Origin: Collinsella aerofaciens
GTDB taxonomy: Bacteria; Actinomycetota; Coriobacteriia; Coriobacteriales; Coriobacteriaceae
DNA: 20,495 bases
NCBI GenBank assembly: GCA_030841765.1
Contig: JAUUSS010000035.1
Location: 1-20,495, forward strand
Direction of reading: 5' to 3'
How positions within the stretch are numbered: position 1 is the stretch's first letter; each line of letters opens with the position of its first letter. The notes under the pieces were generated by a model. The model made no database searches and had not been told where the DNA came from. It saw only the letters and a program-made list of their open reading frames with translations. This document shows, one piece after another, positions 1-7,401 of this stretch. The translations under genes and the position numbers were made by a program.

Positions 1-53
1 AAAATGGGAAAAATCTTTTTTGATTTCAATGCTTATCGAATACGCATGCTATG

Positions 54-59
54 TATAAT
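54..59 (+). promoter_or_regulatory. Candidate -10 box of the serA promoter
   Basis: A perfect TATAAT hexamer lies 21 bases before the chosen serA start, with no convincing -35 hexamer 16-18 bases upstream (GCTTAT is the best). Transcription would start around position 66, immediately before the TAAGGAG ribosome-binding site. This would exclude the in-frame ATG at 51 as a start. Confidence 0.45.
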
Positions 60-80
60 AAACCTGCTAAGGAGTTTTTC

Positions 81-1244
81 ATGCGTATGATTAAGACCAT
101 CGACGACATCACTAAAGACGGCAAAGTCGAGTTTGGCGAGGGCTACGAGTTTGTGGACACCGCTGAGGAGGCCGACGCCATCCTGATGCGCTCGACCGAC
201 CTGCACGGCTACGAGCTGCCCGAGGGCATCCGCGCCATCGCCCGCTGCGGCGCCGGCGTCAACAACATCCCCGTCGAGGAGTACGCCAAAAAGGGCGTCG
301 TCGTCTTTAACTCCCCCGGTGCCAACAGCAACGCCGTCAAGGAGCTCGTCCTGGGCATGCTGGTGCTCTCGAGCCGTGGCGTGGTGCAGTCGATGAACTG
401 GGTGCGCGACAACGCTGACGATCCCGAGATTCAGGTCGATGCCGAGAAGGCCAAGAAGGCCTTTGTGGGCCGCGAGCTCAAGGGCAAGCGCATCGGCGTT
501 ATCGGTCTGGGCAACGTGGGCTCCAAGGTCGCCAACGCCTGCGTCGATCTGGGCATGGATGTCTACGGCTACGATCCGTTCATTTCCGTCGAGCACGCGT
601 GGGTGCTGAGCCGCGAGGTGCAGCGCGTGGGCACGCTCGAGGACCTCTGCCGCGGCTGCGACTACCTCACCGTGCACGTGCCCAGCAAGGCCGACACCAT
701 CGGCATGATCAGTACCGAGCAAATCAACCTGCTGGCACCCGACGCCGTGCTCATCAACTACGCGCGCGAGACCACCATTGACGAGGACGCCGTCGACGCC
801 GCCCTGCGCGAGGGCAAGCTTAGCTGGTTTAGCTGCGACTTTGCCACGCCCAAGACCGTCAAGATGCCCAATACGTTTATCACCACGCACTCGGGCGCCG
901 GCACCGGCGAGGCCGAGGCCAACTGCGCCGACATGGCGATCAGCGAGCTCAAGGATTACCTGGAAAACGGCAATATCGCGCACAGCGTCAACTACCCCGC
1001 CTGCAGCATGGGCAAGGCGCGCGCCGCGAGCCGCATCGCCTGCCTGCACGCCAACGTGCCCAACATGATCGGCCAGATCACGGCCATTCTCGCCAAGGAC
1101 AACGCCAACGTGCAGCGTATGACCAACGAGTCCGCTGGCGAGAACGCCTACACCATGTTCGACACCGACGAGCACCTGAACAGCAGCACCATCGAGGCGC
1201 TCAAGCAGATTCCGTCGATGTATCGCGTGCGCGTGATCAAGTAG
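81..1244 (+). CDS. serA: D-3-phosphoglycerate dehydrogenase, short ACT-domain type
   Basis: This enzyme oxidises 3-phosphoglycerate with NAD+, the first step of the phosphorylated serine pathway, in the cytoplasm. The 387-residue protein has a substrate-binding N-terminal region with RCGAGVNNIPVEEYAKKG (residues 55-72), a Rossmann motif GLGNVG (142-147), Arg229 in NYARET and a likely catalytic His270 in TTHSGAG. A C-terminal ACT-like segment (about 316-387) suggests serine feedback control. The usual 'DVFxxEP' catalytic-Glu segment is replaced by CDFATPK, as I recall from the short clostridial type. The start at 81 is chosen because TAAGGAG (67-74) sits 6 bases upstream; ATG 51 has no Shine-Dalgarno and overlaps the -10 box. 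A DUF1015-like gene, a frequent serA neighbour in clostridia, lies 2 kb downstream on the same strand. Confidence 0.93.
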   Translation: MRMIKTIDDITKDGKVEFGEGYEFVDTAEEADAILMRSTDLHGYELPEGIRAIARCGAGVNNIPVEEYAKKGVVVFNSPGANSNAVKELVLGMLVLSSRGVVQSMNWVRDNADDPEIQVDAEKAKKAFVGRELKGKRIGVIGLGNVGSKVANACVDLGMDVYGYDPFISVEHAWVLSREVQRVGTLEDLCRGCDYLTVHVPSKADTIGMISTEQINLLAPDAVLINYARETTIDEDAVDAALREGKLSWFSCDFATPKTVKMPNTFITTHSGAGTGEAEANCADMAISELKDYLENGNIAHSVNYPACSMGKARAASRIACLHANVPNMIGQITAILAKDNANVQRMTNESAGENAYTMFDTDEHLNSSTIEALKQIPSMYRVRVIK

Positions 1245-1283
1245 CGTCGGCGCCAAGCCTGCCAGACAGACCACGAAGTCCAT

Positions 1284-1314
1284 TCGGCCCCCGTTTTCAC
1301 GAAACGGGGGCCGA
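1284..1314 (+). terminator. serA terminator hairpin
   Basis: A perfect 13-bp stem (1284-1296 with 1302-1314) closes a 5-base loop and is followed by TTTCGTT. It lies 40 bases after the serA stop codon. The T-tract is short, but the stem is strong and G+C-rich. Confidence 0.85.
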
Positions 1315-1330
1315 TTTCGTTGCTCCGGCT

Positions 1331-1521
1331 GGTTTTGAAAATGCTACCCATAATAAGTTTTTTCGGATAATCGACAGTGAGGCCCTAGTCGCTAAGCACA
1401 ACTGCTTTTACAAACAGCTTTATCAGGGGTTTTAGTAGGTAAAAATCGATCTCTATATGCCAAACTAATGTTGACTGTCCATTTTCCGAAATAACTTGCT
1501 CTAGGTAGCACTTTTCAAGCC
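1331..1521. repeat. MITE-like element with 48-bp terminal inverted repeats
   Basis: Positions 1331-1378 and the reverse complement of 1474-1521 align over about 48 bases with scattered mismatches. Shared blocks include GAAAA, TGCTACC, AAGTT, TTTCGGA and GACAGT. The central 95 bases are A+T-rich and hold no ORF of note. The element fills most of the 350-base gap between convergent genes and is compositionally unlike the flanks. The structure fits a non-autonomous miniature inverted-repeat element; no transposase is nearby and I could not identify a clean target-site duplication. It could alternatively be a long structured transcript end. Confidence 0.6.
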
Positions 1522-1593
1522 AATTCCAAGGAGCAATTGAAGGCTATTCGCAACTAAAACCCTAGCTTCCGCGACCGTTTTCCACCCGCGCGG

Positions 1594-2643
1594 CTACATT
1601 CCCGCCCAATCGATAAAAATCTCCTCACGAAGCCGCCGTTCGAGCTCTTGCTGCCGCGGTGTCTTGTCTTTCAACGGCATATCGAGATAGGACATGATGA
1701 GTTCCATCACTACATGGAAGGCATCGGAGTCGACCAGCTGACCATAGGTCATCAGAACGACGGGATATCCCATGGCTTGCAGGGCCGTCGTTCGATCGGA
1801 GTCCGAGATCTTGGATTCTATGGATCCGTGAATGGCTTTACCTTGGCATTCAACCAGGCACTCTCGGCTGCCGTCCTTATTTGCCAGCAGAATATCGGCG
1901 TAGCGCCTATCAAGCCCCGAAATCAGGCGGGCGCTGCGCGTCATGCGAATCTCAACATTATTGGTAAGGCGCAGCCCTTCGCCGCCGCGCAGCCTCGAAA
2001 GGCCAAACAGCATCGAAGCTTGGACCTCAAGCGGCGATGCCACAACCCCCGTAATGCATTTCGCGGCACGTGTGAATGATTTAGCACCGCGGAGTCCCTG
2101 GATCTTATTGGCGAACTCCGTAAGGTCAGAGAGCTCGATCAAGGGAGGTCGTTTCCACAAGTCCGTTGGATTCCCCGAGGCATCCTTTACGTTTTCCCAG
2201 CCCGACCGTGCGTCACCCCACCGGCTCCCATATGCCTGCTCAAGCGCCAACTTTACTTGAGGTGCAATCTTGCACACGGCAAAGGTGCCGCACATCTCAA
2301 ACATGCACATGATCAGACGCTCGTTTGAAACCGAGGAAGCCAGGGTCAGCAGGGTAAAGAGCGGGGACGCGACATCAAGGCCAAACTCCGTCTGCTGCAC
2401 GGAGCCAAACGGCCTCTCCCCGTTCCAAACATGTCTGACAATGCGACCGCCCTTACGTCCGCAGCCGCCCTGCGCCAACACATGTAACGGAGTGCGCAGG
2501 AAATGCTTGACGAGTGGATGTTCACAAAGGCGCTCCCTGCGCGGATCGTCCGCAGAATCGGGCAGGTCCGGCATTATCGCCAAGACCTGTGGGGGTATCC
2601 GGTGATACCGAAAGGCAGATATGTCGCACAGCATGTCGTCCAT
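1594..2643 (-). CDS. Hypothetical protein with DUF559/Vsr-like C-terminal domain
   Basis: This 349-residue protein is not one I can name. Its N-terminal part (residues 8-60: ISAFRYHRIPPQVL ... EHPLVKHFLRTPLHVL) resembles a family seen repeatedly in Coriobacteriia genomes, often described as AbiEi-like or hypothetical. The C-terminal part (about 245-310) has the look of a DUF559/Vsr-type PD-(D/E)XK fold: Asp250 in YADILL, VECQGK with Glu265, then DSDRTTALQAMGYPVVLMTY. Nuclease activity is an inference and the usual EVDG is ECQG here. The gene stands alone between a MITE-like element and a pseudogene, which suggests accessory DNA. The start is uncertain: no Shine-Dalgarno precedes ATG 2643 or the in-frame ATG at 2796, and a perfect GTTTGC-AAA-GCAAAC palindrome (2765-2779) lies between them. 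Confidence 0.7.
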   Translation of the reverse strand: MDDMLCDISAFRYHRIPPQVLAIMPDLPDSADDPRRERLCEHPLVKHFLRTPLHVLAQGGCGRKGGRIVRHVWNGERPFGSVQQTEFGLDVASPLFTLLTLASSVSNERLIMCMFEMCGTFAVCKIAPQVKLALEQAYGSRWGDARSGWENVKDASGNPTDLWKRPPLIELSDLTEFANKIQGLRGAKSFTRAAKCITGVVASPLEVQASMLFGLSRLRGGEGLRLTNNVEIRMTRSARLISGLDRRYADILLANKDGSRECLVECQGKAIHGSIESKISDSDRTTALQAMGYPVVLMTYGQLVDSDAFHVVMELIMSYLDMPLKDKTPRQQELERRLREEIFIDWAGM

Positions 2644-2764
2644 GGAGAGTACGTACCCACTGCGTCGTTTGTAAACCCGCCCGGACGGCAAACGCGATGG
2701 CTCGGCCTGCGAACGGTAAATGCTGCTACGTGCACGTCGCGAATCTGCAGGTGACTTACAATCG

Positions 2765-2779
2765 GTTTGCAAAGCAAAC
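2765..2779. promoter_or_regulatory. Short perfect palindrome GTTTGC-AAA-GCAAAC
   Basis: A perfect 6-bp inverted repeat with a 3-base spacer lies between the two candidate starts of the reverse-strand gene at 1594-2643. It could be an operator, or chance within coding sequence if the ATG at 2796 is the true start. Confidence 0.25.
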
Positions 2780-2796
2780 TGATTCTGAGGTTTCAT

Positions 2797-3277
2797 ATGG
2801 TTGATGATGACGAGGGCGGCTATCGCCCCTTTGTCGTGCCCGACCACGCCAAGGTCTGGGTCTACATGCGCCTGACGCCGCCGACCGATACGGCCGCCGC
2901 GATCAACATGGTCGAGCAGGCCACTGCCACCGCCGAGGCCGCGGTTCCCGGTTGCCATGGCAGTTTCGCCGTGACGGGCGATCGCCCCGCCATCGAGCGC
3001 GACCCAGGCTCTCCCTCCTAGCTGCGCTCAAGCGTGTCGCCGATGACGTGACGGACGCAGACACGACCGTCGGCTTCTTTACCGGCTACACCGACACCGC
3101 CGTCATTGCCGGCAAGACAGGTAACCACAATTGCATGAGCTACGGCCCCGGCTCGTTGGTGCTCACGCATAAGCCCAACGAGCCGGGGCCCATGCCGATA
3201 TCGTTCGCTGCCAGAACGTGCTCATCGCGCTTGTCGACAACACGCTCTGGGACGCAAGCGTCCAAGTTGGGGCATAA
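2797..3277 (+). pseudogene. 3' remnant of an M20-family metallopeptidase gene, two frameshifts
   Basis: Three reading frames in series give one continuous family-like sequence. Frame one (2797 to about 3015) reads VPDHAKVWVYMRLTPPTDTA ... VTGDRPAIERDP. Frame two (about 3016-3190) reads LLAALKRVADDVTDADTT ... GKTGNHNCMSYGPGSL ... HKPNE. Frame three (3194-3277) reads ADIVRCQNVLIALVDNTLWD and stops at TAA. Each switch is explained by one missing base, near 3015 in a C-run (CCCTCC) and near 3194 (CATGCC where CATGGCC is expected). This matches the C-terminal third of ArgE/DapE-like M20 dipeptidases; the N-terminal two thirds, including the metal-site region, is absent. The upstream edge abuts the divergent gene at 1594-2643, so a rearrangement probably removed the 5' part. 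Family assignment is by recognition of the C-terminal pattern. Confidence 0.7.
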
Positions 3278-3316
3278 TAAGCCGCGAACAAACCAACTCA
3301 CGCGTTAGGACCGCCC

Positions 3317-3997
3317 ATGAAAGCACTTCCGTTTCCCTGCATCCGCCTAGCTCAGGACCGCGTGCTCGAGGCGCTGCCGCAGATGGGCGACATCCTAAGC
3401 GGCAACGACGCCCTGCGCGGCGCCATTGCCGACGGGCTCATGCTCAAAGATCCGGGCGCGGCGTATTACGTGTACGAATGCTCCGGAGAGCCAGGGCGCG
3501 TGACGGGCGTTGTGGCAATTTGCCCGGTCGGCATACTGACGGGCGACGGCGCGACCCCCGCAGATGCGGCCGCAGCCGCCCGTGCAATCGCCGAGCTTAA
3601 GGTGCAGCCGCGCCCCGTGTCGCTCGCCTACGAGGCCTCGCCCGTTATGGATATCATCCTCGGTGCCGCCAAAGAAGGCGCGTCGCTCTATGCCGTCACC
3701 GACCCCGCCGGCATTACGCACCGCGCGTGGGAGGTCAAGCGCGAGGACGCCGTTGCCGCCATCCGAGCCATGCTCGACCAGGCACCGGAGCCGACGCCGG
3801 CAGACGACCCCACCTATGCTGCCGCGCTAGCAGGGGCGGCGCAGCTCCTGGCAGACGAAGCCCGCGCAGCCGGCGCCTACACGGGCAAAGAGCCGTTCAA
3901 CTTTACCGTTGCCGCGTTATTCCCCGCCGCGCAGGTTGCCGGCGGCGCACCGCAGGTTCCGACGGGTTTGCTGACCCACCAGATCGCACGGTTCTAA
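3317..3997 (+). CDS. Short DUF1015-like protein
   Basis: This cytoplasmic protein of 226 residues resembles part of the DUF1015 (COG4198) family: MKALPFPCIRLAQDRVLEA at the N-terminus, DPGAAYYVYECSGEPGRVTG (46-65), PVSLAYEASPVMD and THRAWEV. Full-length members are around 400 residues and carry an ADGHHR motif; that motif is absent here, and the following part (AAALAGAAQLLADEARAAG ... EPFNFTVAALFP) runs straight to the end. It may be a shortened lineage-specific form or a degraded copy. An AGGA sequence sits 6 bases before the ATG. Function is unknown; the family is often next to serA in clostridia, which suggests a serine-related role but does not prove it. The gene ends at the convergent terminator at 4042-4079. 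Confidence 0.6.
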   Translation: MKALPFPCIRLAQDRVLEALPQMGDILSGNDALRGAIADGLMLKDPGAAYYVYECSGEPGRVTGVVAICPVGILTGDGATPADAAAAARAIAELKVQPRPVSLAYEASPVMDIILGAAKEGASLYAVTDPAGITHRAWEVKREDAVAAIRAMLDQAPEPTPADDPTYAAALAGAAQLLADEARAAGAYTGKEPFNFTVAALFPAAQVAGGAPQVPTGLLTHQIARF

Positions 3998-4041
3998 CAG
4001 GGCCTAAACGCCCGGCACAAAGACTCGGCAGCTCGACAAAC

Positions 4042-4079
4042 AAGGGGCGGGGATACATGCGCATGCATCCCCGCCCCTT
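4042..4079. terminator. Bidirectional terminator between convergent genes
   Basis: The segment is a near-perfect 38-base palindrome: AAGGGGCGGGGAT pairs with ATCCCCGCCCCTT and the centre CATGCGCATG is itself palindromic. It sits between the convergent DUF1015-like gene and the histidine phosphatase gene, so it can serve both strands. The T-tract is only TTT on the plus strand. Confidence 0.75.
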
Positions 4080-4124
4080 TCGCATCGAGCAATGATGTCG
4101 GCAATCCGCATCGCCACGCCCGCG

Positions 4125-4760
4125 CTACCCGCGCTGCGGACCCGCTGCCGCCACGAGCGGCTCAAGACCCAGCTCGCGCGCATAATCTTCTTGCGTAAAG
4201 ACTTCGACCAGTTCAAACGTATCCGTCGCATCGTCAAACGCAAAATGCAGCACCGAGCAGTTGCCCGGAACGCGCTCGCGCTCGTCGGCCGCCGCTCCCC
4301 TCACGTGGTCCAAAAATTCCTTGATGGACGAGGCGTGGCTCACCGCGAGCACGCACTCGTGGTCCGGACGTCGCATAAGATCGGTCAACGTCGCCACCAT
4401 GCGCTCGCGCACCTGCATCTGCCCCTCGCCGCCAAATTGGCGGTAGAAGTCACGCCACGGACGCTCGGGCATGAGCATCACGCGCTCGGCCTCAAAGTCG
4501 CCAAAGAACCACTCGCGCAGGCCGTCTAGGCGCTCGTAGGCGAGGCCCGGCCACAGATTGGCGATAGTCTGCTCGGTACGATGCAGCGTCGAGGTGTAGG
4601 CGTGATCGGGTTCAACGCCACGCGCGCGCAAGAACATGCCGGCACACGCCGCCTGGTCGCAACCTAGCTGCGTGAGCGGCGAGTCGCTCCAGCCCTGAAT
4701 AATGCGCTTAAGGTTGAATATCGTCTGTCCATGACGGACCAGATACAGATCTTTATTCAT
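4125..4760 (-). CDS. Histidine phosphatase family protein (copy 2)
   Basis: This 211-residue protein belongs to the phosphoglycerate-mutase-like histidine phosphatase superfamily. The phosphoacceptor motif LVRHGQT carries His10; Arg61, Glu83 (LREWFFGDF) and His142 (AVSHASS) complete the expected active site. It hydrolyses a phosphomonoester, but substrate cannot be read from the sequence; cofactor-independent sugar or nucleotide phosphatase roles are all possible. The start is set by AAAGGA upstream of ATG 4760. It lies 19 bases after a paralogue with the same spacing of catalytic residues, so the pair looks like a tandem duplication expressed as one unit. The C-terminal tail after residue 180 (VEVFTQEDYARELGLEPL) is absent from the paralogue. 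Confidence 0.88.
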   Translation of the reverse strand: MNKDLYLVRHGQTIFNLKRIIQGWSDSPLTQLGCDQAACAGMFLRARGVEPDHAYTSTLHRTEQTIANLWPGLAYERLDGLREWFFGDFEAERVMLMPERPWRDFYRQFGGEGQMQVRERMVATLTDLMRRPDHECVLAVSHASSIKEFLDHVRGAAADERERVPGNCSVLHFAFDDATDTFELVEVFTQEDYARELGLEPLVAAAGPQRG

Positions 4761-4779
4761 AGGGGGGTCCTTTCGTTTG

Positions 4780-5322
4780 CTACCAACCCAAGAGCGAAAA
4801 CGCCCCATCGAAATAACCAAAATGAAGCACGGCGCCGTTGTCGAGCTGTTCTCCCCCGCCGGCCACATACTCAAGAAACTCCTGGCAGGCTGAGCCGTGG
4901 GAAACGGCCAGCACGCAGTTGTGCTGCGGTCGGGCCATAATACGAGACAGCGCCGCGACCATACGTGCGCGAAGCTCACTTTCCGACTCGCCACCAAAGG
5001 CCACCGGATAATCACCCCAGGGCTGCGACGGCATGTCGCGATTTGATGTGCCCTCCAACGATCCCAAATGCCACTCGCGCAGATCGTCGAGCGGCTCTAT
5101 GGGAAGGTCCTCGCCAATAATCAGCTCGGCCGTGTGGCGTGCCCGACCCAACGGAGACGAATACACATGGTCAAAGGAGATGCCGCGCGCCTCAAACGCC
5201 GCGCGCGTCGCCAGCGCCTGCTCGCGCCCGCGCGCCGTAAGCGGCGAATCGTGCCAACCCTGCAAAATGTTCTGCACATTGAGCTCAGTCTGCCCATGCC
5301 GCACCAAATACAGATCTGCCAT
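4780..5322 (-). CDS. Histidine phosphatase family protein (copy 1)
   Basis: This 180-residue protein is a compact histidine phosphatase with LVRHGQT (His9), SSPLGRARHT (Arg60), LREWHLGSLEG (Glu83) and AVSHGSA (His142). Members remove phosphate from small molecules such as phosphoglycerate, sugar phosphates or alpha-ribazole phosphate; the specific substrate is not evident. No cobalamin genes are nearby to support a CobC role. A GGGGAGGG ribosome-binding site lies just before ATG 5322. It precedes the paralogue at 4125-4760 on the same strand, with shared stretches such as LVRHGQT, QGW-DSPLT and CVLAVSH in register. An IR repeat (5341-5369) separates it from the upstream nitroreductase-like gene. 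Confidence 0.9.
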   Translation of the reverse strand: MADLYLVRHGQTELNVQNILQGWHDSPLTARGREQALATRAAFEARGISFDHVYSSPLGRARHTAELIIGEDLPIEPLDDLREWHLGSLEGTSNRDMPSQPWGDYPVAFGGESESELRARMVAALSRIMARPQHNCVLAVSHGSACQEFLEYVAGGGEQLDNGAVLHFGYFDGAFSLLGW

Positions 5323-5340
5323 ACGCCCTCCCCTCGTACT

Positions 5341-5369
5341 ACCACAAAGGGGACGGGCACCTTTGTGGT
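5341..5369. repeat. REP-like hairpin with GGGGACGGGCACC core
   Basis: A perfect 10-bp inverted repeat (ACCACAAAGG with CCTTTGTGGT) encloses 9 bases and contains GGGGACGGGCACCTTT. It closely resembles the GGGGACAGGCACCTTT repeats that I associate with REP elements mobilised by REP-associated tyrosine transposases in many bacteria. There is no T-run on either strand, so it is a poor terminator. Confidence 0.5.
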
Positions 5370-5404
5370 GGTTTACCGCCGGGTCACGCCGCGGCGACGC
5401 TCAA

Positions 5405-6076
5405 CTACACCAGTACGTCGGCGAGTGGACGCTTGGGTACGTGGTGTACCTGTGCCTCGTCACGCCAGTAATTAATTGAGCCGTCGGGGTTGGAATCAAT
5501 TGCATCGATCACCTGTGTCTCGGCGGGAACGCCAAAGACCATGATCAGCTTGACCTCGTACTTGTCGCCGTCAAGTCCCATGACATCAATCGCACGAGGC
5601 GGAAAAGCCTTGAACATGCACGCCGCCACCTCGGGCGTAGCGCTGCGGGCGGCGAGCATCATCGTCTGCGCGGCGATACCAGCGTCTGCCTCGGTGATTG
5701 GCGCGGCAGGCTTGCCCGGAGCGGGACGCTCGGCAAGGATCGCGATATAGCCGGTCGGGCGCTCGCCCTCGACAGGACCCGACCAATCCTTGAGCGCACC
5801 AGCCCATGTGAGCTTTTCAAATAAGCTCGAACACTCCTCGGCGTCGCTCACCACATGAAAACGCAGACGCTGAGCATTAGCGCCGCAGGGAGCCAGGTGC
5901 GCCAGCTCTGCCAGCTCAAGCAAAAACTCGCGCGGTACGCGCATGGACTCGTCAAATCGACGGCATGTGCGGGCACGACGGACCAGCGCGTCAAACGATT
6001 CCAGACCGAGCTTTTCGCAGCCCTGCTTTGCCATCGATTCGACACTCGACGGTGCCTCGGGAACTGCTTCGTTCAT
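5405..6076 (-). CDS. Nitroreductase-family flavoprotein
   Basis: This 223-residue cytoplasmic protein belongs to the FMN-dependent nitroreductase-like fold. The N-terminal flavin-binding signature RRARTCRRF (about residues 33-41) is followed by LAELAHLAPCGANAQRLRFHV, and DAGIAAQTMMLAARS matches the helix that packs against FMN at the dimer interface. The C-terminal region (KLIMVFGVPAETQVID ... INYWRDEAQVHHVPKRPL) is typical of the nitroreductase subgroup that ends in 'hxVPKRpl'. It would reduce an electrophilic substrate with NAD(P)H; the substrate is unknown. ATG 6076 is preferred to the in-frame ATG at 6094 because GGGGGGTTCCT lies directly upstream of it. The gene is divergent from the DUF308 gene and first in a likely unit with the phosphatases. 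Confidence 0.82.
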   Translation of the reverse strand: MNEAVPEAPSSVESMAKQGCEKLGLESFDALVRRARTCRRFDESMRVPREFLLELAELAHLAPCGANAQRLRFHVVSDAEECSSLFEKLTWAGALKDWSGPVEGERPTGYIAILAERPAPGKPAAPITEADAGIAAQTMMLAARSATPEVAACMFKAFPPRAIDVMGLDGDKYEVKLIMVFGVPAETQVIDAIDSNPDGSINYWRDEAQVHHVPKRPLADVLV

Positions 6077-6312
6077 AGGAACCCCCCAATACAAGCCAAT
6101 TGTTCTTAGGAAATTCTAACCTAATACGCAGGCAATAACGTACAGAGCTGCAATGTTCTACATCTGTTGAATAAAATGTCGCGACACAGGGAACAACGAG
6201 AACAAATCGGGACCTTTGGGTTACATTTCGCCCTCCCCGACCCATACGCCGGTGCCTTTAGGCGATACTGGTTGTAACGATTAAGGCTTACGCCACGCGG
6301 AAAGGAGACATC

Positions 6313-6915
6313 ATGGGCATCTTTAAGAACGATGACAAGCAATCGAGCGCGTTTGGATTTGACGAGAAAAGCATGGCAGGCAAGGCAATCAAGGCCGTGC
6401 GCTGGATCTACGCCGTCACGGGCGTCATCGCGCTGCTTGCCGGCATCGCGCTGCTGTTTGCACCCGCCAAGTCCCTCGTCTTCCTGACGACCGTCCTGGG
6501 CTTCTACTTTGTGATCACGGCTGGCGTCAGGCTGTTCACCGCCATTTTTGAGCCGCTGCTGCCCGCCGGCTGGCGCGTCACGAGCATCATCTCCAACCTG
6601 ATCATCATTCTGGGCGGCGTCATAATCCTGCGCAACCAGGCCTTCTCGACCGCAACGCTCAGCACGCTTGTGGTGGTCGTGGCCGGCTTTGGCTGGATCG
6701 TCGAAGGTGTCATGTCGATTCTGGAGTCCGAGCTTTCGTCCAACCGCGCCCTCGCCATCCTGAGCGGTGCGCTCTCCATCATCGCCGGCGTGTTCGTGTT
6801 CATCTACCCGCTGTGGTCGGCAAAGATGCTCGTCATCTTTAGCGGCGCCGCGCTCCTGGTGTTTGGCGTGACGCTGGTTATTCGCGCTATCCGCTTTGGT
6901 AAGCTGGTGCACTAG
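6313..6915 (+). CDS. DUF308/HdeD-like membrane protein
   Basis: This 200-residue integral membrane protein has about six hydrophobic helices: roughly residues 30-52 (WIYAVTGVIALLAGIALLFA), 55-78, 90-107, 114-136, 145-164 and 169-192. The arrangement of three similar two-helix units and the short glycine-rich helix pairs match the DUF308 (HdeD) family, named after the E. coli acid-resistance membrane protein. The function here is not known; stress tolerance is the usual suggestion. A strong AAAGGAG site lies 6 bases before ATG 6313. The stop codon is immediately followed by the ATG of the YaiI-family gene, so both are expressed from one transcript. The first 25 residues are cytoplasmic and charged. 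Confidence 0.85.
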   Translation: MGIFKNDDKQSSAFGFDEKSMAGKAIKAVRWIYAVTGVIALLAGIALLFAPAKSLVFLTTVLGFYFVITAGVRLFTAIFEPLLPAGWRVTSIISNLIIILGGVIILRNQAFSTATLSTLVVVVAGFGWIVEGVMSILESELSSNRALAILSGALSIIAGVFVFIYPLWSAKMLVIFSGAALLVFGVTLVIRAIRFGKLVH

Positions 6916-7398
6916 ATGCCGCGAACGCTGTTTATTGATGCCGACGCCTGCCCGGTCACGCGTGAGTCGATCGACTGCGCGCGGCGGGCGGGCGTCGCCG
7001 TGGTTATCGCCGGCAACAGTACGCAGAACCTGGAGCGGCACATTCGCCGCGACGATCCGCGCGATGCCGAGCACGCGCGACGCGGCTTTTGGGTCACGAC
7101 GCTCGACGTGAGCGTAGGCGCCGATAGCGCCGACTTTGCCATTGTCGAACGTCTGCAGGCGGGCGATGTGGTCGTGACGCAGGACATTGGGCTGGCGAGC
7201 ATGGTGCTCGGCCGCGATGCCGCCTCCATCGGCGTGCGCGGGCGCGTCTACGATAAGGCGACTATCGATATGCAGCTGTTTATTCGCCACGAGGAAAAGA
7301 AGGTGCGCCGCGCCGGAGGACGCACCCGCGGGCCGGCAGCCTTCACCAGTGAAGACCGCGCCCGCTTCAAGCGCAACCTCACCGAGCTGCTGCGCTAA
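6916..7398 (+). CDS. YaiI/YqxD family protein (UPF0178, DUF188)
   Basis: This 160-residue protein has the complete YaiI/YqxD (UPF0178) pattern: FIDADACPVT at residues 6-15, VVIAGNSTQN, a VVTQDIGLASMVL segment (about 90-102), RGRVYDKATID and a basic C-terminus RRAGGRTRGPAAFTSEDRARF. The fold is related to PIN-like nuclease domains, with conserved acidic residues Asp8 and Asp10, but no activity is established. It follows the DUF308 gene with no intergenic base (TAG then ATG), and its own Shine-Dalgarno is weak, so it is probably translated by coupling. A factor-independent terminator follows within 5 bases. Confidence 0.92.
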   Translation: MPRTLFIDADACPVTRESIDCARRAGVAVVIAGNSTQNLERHIRRDDPRDAEHARRGFWVTTLDVSVGADSADFAIVERLQAGDVVVTQDIGLASMVLGRDAASIGVRGRVYDKATIDMQLFIRHEEKKVRRAGGRTRGPAAFTSEDRARFKRNLTELLR

Positions 7399-7401
7399 CC
7401 A

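Noticed and set aside
33..1283. 416-codon minus-strand open frame opposite serA
   Set aside because: It is a GC-driven shadow; serA on the plus strand has full domain evidence.
6121..7290. 389-codon minus-strand open frame opposite the DUF308 and YaiI genes
   Set aside because: The charged, repetitive product has no recognisable fold, and the opposite strand holds two well-supported genes.
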